DNA from: Gp6-AA40 sp963772955
Lineage (GTDB): Bacteria; Acidobacteriota; Vicinamibacteria; Vicinamibacterales; UBA2999
Direction of reading: 5' to 3'
Length of the DNA: 64,000 bases
Assembly (NCBI GenBank): GCA_963772955.1
Contig: CAVYZF010000009.1
Location: 1,054,001 to 1,118,000 of the forward strand
Part shown: one piece after another, positions 11,101-20,016 of the stretch
How positions within the stretch are numbered: position 1 is the stretch's first letter
How the letters are laid out: each line of letters starts with the position of its first letter
Program-made: the position numbers and the translations under genes
Notes under the pieces: generated by a model
Told to the model about the DNA's origin: nothing
Seen by the model: only the letters and a program-made list of their open reading frames with translations
Databases searched by the model: none

Positions 11101-12216
11101 AGCTGTGGTTGGTATCGACGATGAAGTCGGCGCCCTTGGAAGCGTGGTGTTCCGAGTATTTGTCGATGGGATCGAGCGCTACACGAGCGGCGTGATGACC
11201 GGTTCCACCGCGTCGGCGACGGTGTTGGTGAACCTGGTTGGCGCCTCCGAGCTCGCGCTCGTCGTCACTGATGGCGGTGATGGTCCCTTCTTCGACCACG
11301 CCGACTGGGTCGCTGCTCATGTGCATTGCGACGCAACGTCGCCGTTATATTTGAGCGATCGGTCGTCGATCTCGACGATCAATGGCTGGGGTCCAGTCGA
11401 GCCCGATCGCAGCAATGGAGAACTCGGCGCCAACGACGGCGGAACCCTCACACTCGAGGGAGTCAGCTACGCGAAAGGCCTCGGCGTGCATGCGTACTCG
11501 GACGTGCGCTATGCGCTCACTGGCCAGTGCAGCACGTTCGAAGCTGTGGTTGGTATCGACGATGAAGTCGGCGCCCTTGGAAGCGTGGTGTTCCGAGTAT
11601 TTGTCGATGGGATCGAGCGCTACACGAGCGGCGTGATGACTGGTTCCACGGCATCCGCAACGGTGTTGGTCAACCTGGTTGGCGCCTCCGAGCTCGCGCT
11701 CGTCGTCACTGATGGCGGTGATGGTCCCTCCTTCGACCACGCCGACTGGGCCAATGCACATGTGCATTGCAACACCGCGGCGTCATCCTATTTGAGCGAT
11801 CACTCGTGGATTTCAACGATCAATGGCTGGGGCCCGGTGGAGCGCGATCGCAGCAATGGAGAGCTCGGCGCTAACGATGGTAGAACGCTGACATTGGAGG
11901 GACTGAGCTACGCCAAAGGCCTTGGCGTGCATGCGTACTCGGACGTGCGGTATGCGCTCAATGGCGCCTGCAGCGCATTGGCGACGATCGTCGGAGTGGA
12001 CGACGAGGTCGGTGACAACGGCAGCGTGACATTCCAGGTGTGGACGGACGGTACACTTCGCTACGACAGCGGTGTACGAGGGGTGGAGCCGCGGCCCGAA
12101 GTGTATTGGTCGACCTGACCGGTGCCAGTGAGCTTGCACTCGTCGTGACCGATGCCGGGGATGGTGCGGCCTACGACCATGCCGACTGGGCCAATCTGCA
12201 GGCGAGCTGCAATTGA
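8180..12216 (+). pseudogene. giant secreted GH27 alpha-galactosidase with FG-GAP and three NPCBM domains; last domain frameshifted
   Basis: ATG 8180 follows GAGGTAAGTC. Domains in order: signal peptide (1-30), FG-GAP/VCBS repeats (about 30-410; VLAADFNADGVTDLLGGD, VTGDFNRDGRADVATTH), a PKD/Ig-like domain (about 415-495), a GH27 catalytic domain (about 545-905) and three NPCBM carbohydrate-binding domains. The GH27 part has LTPPMGWNTWNTFGC, YINIDDCW, FLKYDNC with the nucleophile Asp, WRTTDDILANW with the likely acid/base Asp, and GGWNDPDMLETG. The NPCBM units repeat every 441 bp (147 residues); units one and two are nearly identical in DNA. The frame is lost near 12080-12100, after which the third unit continues (LVDLTGASELALVVTDAGDG) to a stop at 12214-12216. 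The enzyme probably removes alpha-galactosyl groups outside the cell and would still work without the last 40 residues. Confidence 0.85.
11034..11960 (+). repeat. triplicated 441-bp NPCBM coding repeat
   Basis: The string CGGCGTGCATGCGTACTC occurs at 11041 and 11482, and a variant at 11923, so the period is exactly 441 bp. Units one and two share almost unchanged sequence for more than 280 bp, which indicates recent duplication or gene conversion inside the gene. The third has diverged. Confidence 0.85.
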
Positions 12217-12219
12217 GTG

Positions 12220-12695
12220 ACCCGCAAAAGGTGGTCGTCCGCGACGGCCTGTGTGGGCAGGGTCGTGATGGACTGTGAAGTATGGGGCGAAGCGGAGAAA
12301 CCGCAAGAAGGGACAGCGCCTGTTACCGAGACCAACGAGAAGCCTTCCGTCGAGTCGCTCACCTGCCTCACCAGTTCCGTACTGTCGCCGCGGAAGCCGG
12401 ACTCTGTGATGCCGACAAATGTCGCACCATCGTCCAGGGACACAAACGTCCATTCCACTGTCCTCAGCCCCTTGTATCCCGGCCATTCGATGACAATGCG
12501 TTTGTTCGGTTCAATCGCCTTCGCACTCACCGGGAGGGCGAAGCTGTAACTGTTCCAAGCCCATTGCACCAATTTGCCCGCCTCGAGCCTCCCGCTGCTC
12601 TTGGTGAACCAGAACTTCGTCGTGATGTCGGGATTGATGAAGGCCTCGAAGACCTCGGCGACGGGCTTGCGGATGAGCATCCCCGTTTTGGACAC
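12220..12695 (-). pseudogene. AHSA1/SRPBCC-domain protein, C-terminus lost
   Basis: From GTG 12695 the protein reads SKTGMLIRKPVAEVFEAFINP, KFWFTKSSGRLEAGK, EPNKRIVIEWPGYKG, TVEWTFVSLDDGATFVGITE and VRQVSDSTEGFSLV, a typical START-like (AHSA1) fold for about 120 residues. After GFSLV the homology stops and unrelated sequence rich in stops in other frames follows. The last helix of the family, which closes the ligand pocket, is missing. It is convergent with the galactosidase gene and appears cut at that junction. The upstream basic stretch has no ATG in frame, so the start is uncertain. Confidence 0.6.
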
Positions 12696-12878
12696 GAGTG
12701 CGCTGGGCCGTCCCTTCTCTCGGCAGCCTTTCTTCCTGCGGCTCTTCTCGTCCGTGTCGTCGCGGCCTTGCTGGCTCTAGGATTCGACGCTTCCGCGTGA
12801 CGGCGGCTTCCTTGCACCTGTCGATTCCGTCAATATCCCGGCTCATCGAACCGAATCGAAAACGACGAGCGCCCGCTC

Positions 12879-12986
12879 ATGAAGAAAGCAGGCCTCTTGT
12901 CCCGAAAATTCATCAGTGCCGTCGCCGTTGCCGGCAAGCCATTGACGTTCGAGACGGCTCCCGTCCCTGGTACGAATGAGCTGTGA
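12879..12986 (+). other. 35-residue open frame of unknown nature
   Basis: ATG 12879 begins KKAGLLSRKFISAVAVAGKP and ends PVPGTNEL. It is too short to classify and may be the end of a vanished gene. Nothing else is seen between 12700 and 13047. Confidence 0.25.
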
Positions 12987-13047
12987 CATGCGCGGCCAAG
13001 ACGTTGTCGCGTGGTAGAGTTCGCCTCTGAAACCAGTGGTTTGACCT

Positions 13048-14987
13048 ATGGATTCGGGCTGGTTCATCGGCCCGGCGTTTGTGCTTGGAGTCTGGGGGAT
13101 CGCGACGCTGATCCTCATCGGCGTGGGAGTCGGCGCCGGTCGCATCCTACGACTCCGCACCACGTCGATGCTCGATGCATTCTGGTTGGGATATTGCCTT
13201 ACCGTCGTCGTCCTTCAGGTATGGCATCTCTGGTTGCCCGTCAATGGCGCGGCGGTGGTGACGCTTGCGATCACAGGAGCAGTGGGATTCGCGTCGGCGG
13301 TCGCGTCCGGCGAGTTGCGCACGAGCTTGAGCAGCATCCGCAAACGACCGACCTCTCTCCTACTACTGTGTTTAGTCACCGTCTGGGTCGCTAACCGCGC
13401 GACCGCTCCGGTCGACAACGTCGACAGCGCCTATTACCACCTTTCAGGCGTGCGGTGGAATACCGACTTCCCGATTGTTCCAGGGCTGGGCAATCTTAAC
13501 GGCCGGCTGGCATACAACAATTCCAGCCTTTTGTTTGTGGGACTGTTCGAGGTCGGACCGCTGCGTGGACGGTCCAGCCATTTCGCCAACAGTCTGCTGC
13601 TGGCGGCGCTGTTTTGGCAGGTCATCATCCGCAGCAAGGGGCTGCTGCACCTCGATCGCCGTCCGCGCGACCGTGCAGCCGCTGCGTACAACGTCCTGAT
13701 GCTGGTTCCCGCCATCGCGATCGCCGTTGGCAGAGATCTGGCCGCCCCGGCCACCGATGTCCCCTTAATCGTCAGCTTGCTCTACGCTACCGGCCGGTTG
13801 TTCGACATTCTACTCTGGCGTGAGGCGCCCATCGAGGAGGAACCGGAATCGATGGGCACTGGACCATTCGCGGTGCTGACGGCGACAATTGCATTCACCA
13901 CCGCGGTCTGTCTCAAGCTCGCCGCAATCGTCTTCGCCCCGTTCGCTTGGATTGTGCTCATATGCGCGTGGTGGTTGGCGAAGCACCGCTTCCCCGCCCC
14001 GGTTGTGCGGCGCGTCCTGGTGACTGCTACTGGCATTTCCAACCTGTGATCGGCACGCTGGACGCTTCGCGGAATCCTGTTGAGCGGCTATCCGGCCTTT
14101 CCACGCCAGGAACTAGGCGTAAACGTTGACTGGCGGATGCCACCTGAGCTTGTCGAGCACGAGGCTTACATCATCGACACATGGGCGAGGTACGGGGCGC
14201 GCGGAGTTCGTCCAGAGAAGCTTGGCCAGTATACCGCATGGTTGAACACGTTTGCACTCGAATCCCCTCCCGCGGTGCCATTCAACCCGCCCGCTTCTTA
14301 CCCAGATGGATCCGATGCGTCGGATCCCCCGGCGTCGAAACGCCGCGACCCGTGGGTGGTACTCTGGTTGATTGCCGCGGTTCTATCGACGCCGACTGAA
14401 TTCCTGGTGCCGATCTCCATGGCGTGCGTCGCCGGGATTGCAGCGCTCAGGCGCCGCGGCCCCGCGGGGAGAGCTGGGCGCGCCATCGGTTATCGGCGCG
14501 CTGGTAGTGGTGGGGGTGGTCTTATGGTTCCTCACGGCGCCGGAGCCGAGATGGGGCATGTTTCTGTTCTGGCCCTTGGCATCCTCAGGCGTTGCTGCGC
14601 TCATGCTGACCATTACCAATCGGGATTCGGGAGTGCGCCTGGGGCGCGCGATCGTCCTGCTGGTGGCGCTGATGTCGCTCATCCCGATTGCCTACCGCAT
14701 GGTTCGGGTGCGTGGCACAGTTCGGGATCGCACCTTTCAGTGTTCTTCCGTTCTATTATCCGGGTCCCGATCATGGACTTCACCCCTTACCAACGGCACA
14801 CTTCAGCGAATACCGCAGTGGACGGGGGAACCACTTTTTACTTCCCACAAGGGAACCCCTACATGTGGGACGGTCCGTTGCCTAGCTCGCCTCAGCTGTC
14901 CCGATTCTTGCGTCTTCGGCGCGAAGGCGATTCGGGTAGCGGATTCCGGATTGACGTGCCGCCCGGGCACCGCGCCCGCGTTCGTTA
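13048..14987 (+). pseudogene. LIC_10190-type polytopic membrane protein, several frameshifts
   Basis: The first 333 residues from ATG 13048 are intact and highly hydrophobic, with the motif DSAYYHLSGVRWNTDFPIVPGLGNLNGRLAYNNSS, which resembles the LIC_10190 family of membrane proteins. A stop at 14049 ends this frame, and the homologous sequence continues in other frames: LSGYPAFPRQELGVNVDWRMP (from 14080), WFLTAPEPRWGMFLFWPLAS (from about 14470), VLPFYYPGPDHGLHPLPTAHF (about 14740) and FPQGNPYMWDGPLPSSPQ (about 14840). At least four indels are needed to read it. The family is probably involved in cell-surface polysaccharide or glycan assembly, but this is inference. The gene is dead here. Confidence 0.65.
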
Positions 14988-15147
14988 GGCGAACGCCAGT
15001 CCTCCGCAATCCGTTGGCCGCAGCGCAGAGGACGGATGCGCTCGATACGCACCCTGTCCCTGGCCCCCACCACGAACCCGGCGTGGAAGTGGAACCCGTT
15101 GCACCGCGCGTGAGGACGATAGCAACTAATAGAGCCCTGTCGTCAGC

Positions 15148-15194
15148 TTAACTGAATGCCCGTTATGCGGCCCTGCCCTCACGCCAGCACAGCG
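15148..15194. repeat. 47-bp dispersed repeat, copy 1
   Basis: The sequence from TTAACTGAATGCCCGTTATG to CACGCCAGCACAGCG is identical to 22939-22985. On the minus strand it supplies the end of a small secreted frame (next entry). It may be the end of a mobile element; no transposase is adjacent. Confidence 0.8.
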
Positions 15195-15333
15195 GCAGAT
15201 AGTTCCGTCCTGCATCGGCTGCCGCTGAGGGTTTCAGCCCGCGCGGGTGTTCCTGACCAAACGCGTGCCACTGCCATGGCGACACGGCAGTGACGACAGC
15301 ACACACGCCAATCGTCAAGAGGCGCCTCGTCAC
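15163..15333 (-). other. small secreted-like open frame, possibly a truncated gene
   Basis: From GTG 15333 the frame reads TRRLLTIGVCAVVTAVSPWQ, a plausible signal peptide, then HAFGQEHPRGLKPSAAADAG and ends in the 47-bp repeat with CWREGRAA. It could be the signal and first residues of a secreted protein cut by the repeat. It is downstream of, and in the same direction as, the amidohydrolase. Confidence 0.3.
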
Positions 15334-15445
15334 GGGTCCTGCTCACTTTCTGACACGCCACATCAGACCATTCGCGCCGCAGACAGTCTACGCCTGCTCG
15401 CGTGTCACGTCGCCCTGTCGTTGATGTCGACGCCCTTTAGTCGAG

Positions 15446-16414
15446 CTACAGCTTGAACAGTCTGGCAGCGTTTTCCGAGCCAATGCTGAACCGATCGCGC
15501 TCCGGGATCGGAGCGCTGTCGAACCACTCGGCTGCGTCGGCGGTCTCTTCGAAGGGGTAGTCGACCGAGAACAGCACGCGATCGGCGCCGACTTCGGCGA
15601 TCGCATCGACGAGCGTTGGCGTTCGGAAGTTGCCGCTCGTCGTGAGAAAGACGTTGGAGCGGAGGTACTCCGTGATCGTCCGGCGCGCGGGAAGGCCCCG
15701 CGGCATCTTGCGCAAGCGATGGTCGATGCGCCACGCGTTGTACGGTAGTCCCTCGCCCAGGTGGCCGAGGATCAACGTCAGACGAGGATGCCGATCGAAC
15801 AGGCCGCTGCACATGAGTCGCAACGCATGGACGGCGGTCTCCGCAGCGAACGCCCAGACGGGCCCCAGCAGCCATGGATGCCCGTGGTAGATCGGTTCGC
15901 GCGACGGCAGCGGTTCGCGCGGGTGCAGATAGAACGGCACGTCGAGCTCTTCGACGCGTCGCCAGAACGAGGCATACGCCGGGTGGTCGTAATACACCAC
16001 GTCCTCGCCGCTTCCAACCTGCGAGAATCCGTTTGCAAGCGCGCCCTTGAACCCGAGCTCCGTGACCGCACGAGTGAGCTCCTCTGCCGCCGCGTCCGGG
16101 TCCTGCAGCGGGAGCGCCGCGAACCCGCCAAGTCGATCCGGCTTGCGCGCGACGGCTTGTGCGAGCACATCGTTGGCGCGGCGTGCGATCTCGATCGCCC
16201 GAGATCGATCCGCGACCGCCTGAATCGCGGGAGAGTTCAGCGAGAGGATCGCGTACGTGATGCCGTGCGCGTCCATCTCCGACACGCGGTGATCGTGAAG
16301 ATCCAGCAACCGCTGCTCGAGCAACGACCACGAGTGTCCGCTGGCATAGCGAGTGGAATCTGCCAGCGTCTCTGGCAGCGCGAAATGCTCCTCGAGCGCA
16401 ATCTTCCCGATCAC
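15446..16414 (-). CDS. amidohydrolase family 2 (ACMSD-like) enzyme
   Basis: I chose GTG 16414, giving 322 residues that begin IGKIALEEHFALPE, as in many family members; the longer frame runs over the upstream gene. The protein is an amidohydrolase 2 TIM barrel: EEH near the N-terminus in place of the usual HxH, DAHGITYAILSLNSP, GGFAALPLQDPDAAAEEL, FYLHPREPLPS with a metal-binding His, LTLILGHLGEG, and VLFSVDYPFE with the catalytic Asp. Relatives are decarboxylases such as gamma-resorcylate or 5-carboxyvanillate decarboxylase, so an aromatic acid is a possible substrate. It follows two secreted proteins in the same direction with only a 26 bp gap, so they may share a transcript. Confidence 0.82.
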   Translation of the reverse strand: MIGKIALEEHFALPETLADSTRYASGHSWSLLEQRLLDLHDHRVSEMDAHGITYAILSLNSPAIQAVADRSRAIEIARRANDVLAQAVARKPDRLGGFAALPLQDPDAAAEELTRAVTELGFKGALANGFSQVGSGEDVVYYDHPAYASFWRRVEELDVPFYLHPREPLPSREPIYHGHPWLLGPVWAFAAETAVHALRLMCSGLFDRHPRLTLILGHLGEGLPYNAWRIDHRLRKMPRGLPARRTITEYLRSNVFLTTSGNFRTPTLVDAIAEVGADRVLFSVDYPFEETADAAEWFDSAPIPERDRFSIGSENAARLFKL

Positions 16415-16440
16415 CGGTTCGTGCCCACCAGGGGATGTGA

Positions 16441-17253
16441 CTACTTCTTGTCGCCAACGAAAGTCGGAAACCGTATCTTCTCGCTGAACCGGCTTTCGTC
16501 CTCGATCGTGCAGTACCACTCTCCGATTTCTACTCGCGGCCGCGACGAGTACCGTATTGGCTTGCCGACCCATGGCTTCGTGTAGGCCTTCGGGTCGTTG
16601 ATCGTCACCTGAATCGACAGCGTGTCCTTGTCCAGCCGCTGATAGCGTTCGGTCAGGTGAAGCTGCTCGCTGTGCGGATCTCCGTAGTAGTCCAGCCAGA
16701 GCTTGTCGTTGAAGCCGTTCGATTCGACGATGAACGTGTCTCCTTCCCACCGGCCGACGGAGTAGCCGTCGAACCGCAGCTCCGGCGGATCGTCGGAAAG
16801 CTTGCGGCCATCGGTCCAGATCTGGCGCCAGCCGTGGTCCTTCTCGAAGAACATGAGCACCCGCCCGGGAACGGTGATGATCTCGAACGGCTCGGGCGAT
16901 GTCAGGATCTTCGGAATCCCGTCAGGAAAGCACGACAGCGTCGGATCGTTCTCTTTTCCGGGGATGACGCGATCGCCTTCCGGCCCCGGGCTTCTCGAGG
17001 ACGGCACCGCCGCATCGAATCGCGCCTGACCCCAGGACGTCATCGGAGGACGCAACCTGGGATCGACGAGACAGCACTCGAACGCCGTCCGTGGAGTGGT
17101 CGTGGCCGGGCGTATCGCCCACACCCCGTCAAGATCGCGCCTGACCGAAGCCGAGTTGTTCGACCTCGTCTGGGTTGATTGAGCCTGACCCACCGGTACG
17201 AGCACCAGGGAAAGCGCCACCGCGGAGATGACGCGATGGATACCGTCCTTCAT
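16441..17253 (-). CDS. secreted HEGNYG-related protein (short form)
   Basis: 270 residues with a signal peptide of about 24 (to VGQAQ). It carries RRDLDGVWAIRP, FEIITVPGRVLMFFEKDHGWRQIWTDGR, SVGRWEGDTFIVESNGFNDKLWLDYYG, LHLTERYQRLDKDTLSIQVTINDPKAYTKPW and a C-terminus ending GEWYCTIEDESRF. These are the same beta-strand motifs as in 5984-7027, but the final HEGNYG loop is replaced by WYCTIEDE. The ATG overlaps the stop of the upstream DUF6152 gene (ATGA), so translation is coupled and the two products probably act together outside the membrane. The function is unknown. Confidence 0.78.
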   Translation of the reverse strand: MKDGIHRVISAVALSLVLVPVGQAQSTQTRSNNSASVRRDLDGVWAIRPATTTPRTAFECCLVDPRLRPPMTSWGQARFDAAVPSSRSPGPEGDRVIPGKENDPTLSCFPDGIPKILTSPEPFEIITVPGRVLMFFEKDHGWRQIWTDGRKLSDDPPELRFDGYSVGRWEGDTFIVESNGFNDKLWLDYYGDPHSEQLHLTERYQRLDKDTLSIQVTINDPKAYTKPWVGKPIRYSSRPRVEIGEWYCTIEDESRFSEKIRFPTFVGDKK

Positions 17254-17666
17254 TTCTGGGCTCCTTCTCCTGGCGCGGGTGTAAGAGTCTGCTGACCGAC
17301 TACCTCGCCATTGGGCAAGATCACGCGCGTCAGGGCCATCACTCTGTCTTCCTTGCCTTCCATGCCTCTCGCCGGATTGCCCACGACTGTGACCTGATCA
17401 CCCGCTTTCAGCGTCTTCCATGTCCAGCCCCGCCTCGCCAGGCCTGAGGAGCTGCCGCCTTCGGCAGACCAGTGGACGATCTTCCCGTTGTCGTCTGGTG
17501 CGTCGAACGAGATGATGATGTGCGGGTTTTTGAACACGAACTCGGTCACTGTTGCCTTCAGGGTCAACGTGACACTGCGGTCGTAGGCCGCGGCGCCATG
17601 GTGAGCGGATACAGCTGTACTGGCCAGCACGAACGCCAACAGGACGATCCCACTTCTGACGTTCAT
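17250..17666 (-). CDS. secreted DUF6152 protein
   Basis: ATG 17666 is chosen because GGAGGAGT lies just upstream; a longer frame to 17717 adds a poor N-terminus. The 138-residue product starts with a signal peptide ending AVSA and a mature HHGAAAYDRSVTLTLKATVTEF, the N-terminal double histidine typical of DUF6152. It continues FKNPHIIISFDA, GWTWKTLKAGDQVTVVGNPAR and VILPNGEVVGQQTLTP, a compact beta-barrel. These genes commonly precede HEGNYG-type genes in Acidobacteria, as here. An exported HH N-terminus suggests metal binding, which is inference. Confidence 0.82.
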   Translation of the reverse strand: MNVRSGIVLLAFVLASTAVSAHHGAAAYDRSVTLTLKATVTEFVFKNPHIIISFDAPDDNGKIVHWSAEGGSSSGLARRGWTWKTLKAGDQVTVVGNPARGMEGKEDRVMALTRVILPNGEVVGQQTLTPAPGEGAQK

Positions 17667-17719
17667 CCCACTCCTCCGGCGGCTGGCGGTGTGCGCACCT
17701 GTTGCGACTGCAGGCAAGT

Positions 17720-17893
17720 ACCGCCCCGCGCGCGATCATAACGCGGTCTCAACGCTGATCGGCGAATTTGCACCCGACGCCCCACAGTAGCTTTCCCGAT
17801 TGTTTGCGCCGGGGGGCGTTTGCCGGCGCGGCGCCTCCTGGGCTAGGGCTTCTCTCCACCGCTGTTCTGCATTGACTTCATTCGGGAGGCGCA
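17720..17893. promoter_or_regulatory. divergent intergenic region
   Basis: 174 bp between the divergent DUF6152 operon and the chimeric acetamidase. It must hold at least the promoter for the intact operon. No clear operator or hairpin was found. Confidence 0.35.
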
Positions 17894-18775
17894 ATGGTTC
17901 TCAGGGTTCAAGCTGCCGCCGCGGCGGTGGGCGTTCTCGTGGTGAGTGTAGCCATCGGCGCGCAGACGCCCGTGACGCATCGGTTCACGCCAGAACGCTT
18001 TTACAACACCTTTTCGTTCGCGCATCCGCCGGCGCTGAGGATCAGGCCGGGGGACCGGGTCGCGACGAAGACCATTGATGCCGCCGGCGTTGACTGGAAC
18101 GGCAAACAGGCGGCGCAGGGGCCGAATCCACAGACCGGACCGTTCTACATCGAAGGCGCCGAGCCGGGCGACGCGATCGTCGTAACGATCGAGCGGATCG
18201 AGACGAACCGCCCGACGGGATTCTCGGCTAGTCTGCTCGCGCCGTACACCGTCGATCCGGCATCGATTGCGGCTCGGGCCGAGCGCGAGCCGCGTCGCGT
18301 AAACTGGATCATCGACAAGGCCAGGGGCACAACGAGAGTCGACGCGGCAGATATCACTCCGGCGATCGAGCTGTCACTGCGTGAGATGCTCGGCTGCCTT
18401 GGCACCGCGCCGGCCCGCCAGGAAGCGTGGCCACGAGCACCCCGGGGCCATTCGGCGTGGCGCCGCGCTCGGTGGGCGATGAGGGGCTTCAACGAAGCGC
18501 TGAGGGCCGAGGTGTATGGTTCACGCATCGGTGTGAGTCTCGTCGGATTCGCTCAGGTGAGCAGCAGTTTCTGGGAACACAACCCGGGAAGCTGGGAACG
18601 GCTTCCCTCCGCCGCACACCGGTTACGCACCTTGACACCTGAGGACGCGGCGGCCGCAATCGTCGAAGCGATCGAGAAAGAGAAACGACTCGTGCTGCGG
18701 CCGAGGATGATCTACCTGCTTCGGCTTCTGAATACTCTGCTCCCTCGTGGGACCGAACGCCAGATGTGGCGTTGA
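17894..18775 (+). pseudogene. in-frame chimera: acetamidase/formamidase N-terminus joined to an SDR C-terminus
   Basis: Residues 1-180 are a secreted acetamidase/formamidase: signal peptide, then FYNTFSFAHPPALRIRPGD, ATKTIDAAGVDWNGKQAAQGPNPQTGPFYIEGAEPGDAIVVTIERI, SLLAPYTVDP and LREMLGCLGTAPARQEA. A one-base loss near 18430 moves the expected VATSTPGPFG out of frame. From about 18470 the sequence is the C-terminal third of a short-chain dehydrogenase: RWAMRGFNEALRAEVYGSRIGVSLVGFAQVSS, TPEDAAAAIVEAIEKEKRLVLRPRM. Neither enzyme is complete: the amidase metal site and the SDR Rossmann start are missing. A deletion between two genes best explains it. Confidence 0.75.
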
Positions 18776-18868
18776 ACGGTAATGACAGGCAGCCCCGACG
18801 CCACCAGGCCGCAGCTGCCTCGTCCAGCCGATGGACGTTGACTCGATGACGGCTCGCATCATCGCCAC

Positions 18869-18928
18869 ATGACCGTCGCCGAACTTCGTCACCTGTTCAC
18901 GTACACCGAATGGGCGACCGGTCTATGA
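18869..18928 (+). pseudogene. DinB-family N-terminal fragment
   Basis: A 19-residue frame, TVAELRHLFTYTEWATGL and stop, matches the first helix of DinB-type proteins, which normally run to about 160 residues. It stops where the next gene begins (ATGA overlap), so the rest was deleted. Confidence 0.5.
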
Positions 18929-19332
18929 CTCCATTTCGAAGTGCCCTGGTTCTTGTCGCGTCGCTGGTGGCGGTGACGACGCTCCACGCGCAGAGCCGCG
19001 GCAACGTCACCGAACGAGTGTTCGTCTCTGCCGGCCGGATTGAGATGCAGCTTGGCGGCGGGAGCTACTCGATTCGTCCGGCCGCGGACATCACGAGCAA
19101 CGCCACGCGCGCCAACCTGGCGGTGCTGGAGACGCCGGGCGACAACTTTCAAGCCACGATCGAGGTGCCGAGGGTCTCCGACCTCATCGTGCGTCTCAGC
19201 GGTGGCAATCTCGTGCTGTCCGGGATCACCGGAAACAAGGACATCGACAGCGTCGCCGGCAATGCCGAGATCTCGGTCGGGAATGCGAACGACTATGCGA
19301 GCGTCGAGGCGTCGGTGAAGGCTGGCGATTTC
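18925..19332 (+). pseudogene. secreted DUF4097-like beta-repeat protein, truncated
   Basis: ATG 18925 starts a signal peptide (TPFRSALVLVASLVAVTTLHA). The mature part has the repeating short strands of DUF4097-like proteins: ITSNATRANLAVLETPGDN, SDLIVRLSGGNLVLSGITGN, DIDSVAGNAEISVGNANDYASVEASVKAGDF. After about 19332 the frame continues to 19500, but the sequence is the antisense of a permease fragment, so the true C-terminus is lost. Confidence 0.6.
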
Positions 19333-19605
19333 GTTGACGATCGCCACTGGCCGTCCGGTATCGCTCTCCTGGAAATCGCGTCCGGCGACGAGCGGCAGTC
19401 TGAGAACACTGAAATAGCCCGGCGTCACAAAGATGAACTCCGCCTGCCTCGTCATCTCCTCGCCTTCACCGTTCAGCCGTATACCGGCCTCCAGGTGTAA
19501 ATCGGCAAGCGGTTCGTGCGCGGCAAAGGCGAACGCCGCCGCATCGACGGTCCAGCCCTGCCGCCGAACCCGGGTGACAAGCAGCGCCCGCGTGACGGGC
19601 GTGGT
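19327..19605 (-). pseudogene. ADOP/MacB-like ABC permease periplasmic fragment
   Basis: The minus strand encodes HLEAGIRLNGEGEEMTRQAE, FIFVTPGYFSVLRLPLVAGR and DFQESDTGRPVAIVNE, the conserved periplasmic-domain motif of MacB-type orphan permeases common in Acidobacteria. Only about 90 of some 800 residues remain, ending exactly where the DUF4097-like gene ends. Confidence 0.65.
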
Positions 19606-19700
19606 CTTAGCGTTACGATGAAGCCTCACTCGGGGCCTCCTTCGAGAAGACGGGTGTGTGGTAACTCCCATGCTTCCCAAGAGGGTCCCGAGTGAACAAC

Positions 19701-19847
19701 CTATCTGGAAACACCTAGAGCGCGAGAGCAGTCGTCGCAAAGCCGGTCGCGCAGAATCTGCAACTCACCGAACGTTGCAAGCGAGAGCGGCAGCCCGTGT
19801 TCTCGGGCATTGGCAGCGGCGTCGCAATAGATGCAAGTCGCCATCAT
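19701..19847 (-). pseudogene. Cys-rich N-terminal fragment (CxxC...CxxC)
   Basis: A 48-residue frame reads MATCIYCDAAANAREHGLPLS and LRDRLCDDCSRALG: two CxxC pairs and a REHGLP motif as in HNH-like or zinc-binding proteins. It stops early, so it is probably the start of a truncated gene. Confidence 0.4.
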
Positions 19848-19874
19848 GCTGGGCGATGACCGGTGGCCGGTGAG

Positions 19875-19980
19875 GCGCACCAACAAGCGATACTGCCATA
19901 GCACCGACCCGCTTCAGCTGGATCGCACCGACGCGTATGAGGCTCGCACCGACGAACGCTAGGTGTGATCGCACCGATGA
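19875..19980 (-). repeat. GGTGCGA array, locus 1 (upstream of kinase)
   Basis: Five cores reading CGCACC(G/A)A on the plus strand at about 19876, 19900, 19924, 19945 and 19970, spaced 21-25 bp. They fill the space just before the kinase start at 20017. Similar arrays occur at 28082, 46150 and 48058. Confidence 0.8.
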
Positions 19981-20016
19981 GAATACAAGAGCGGGCGACA
20001 CTATACTTAGTCGATC

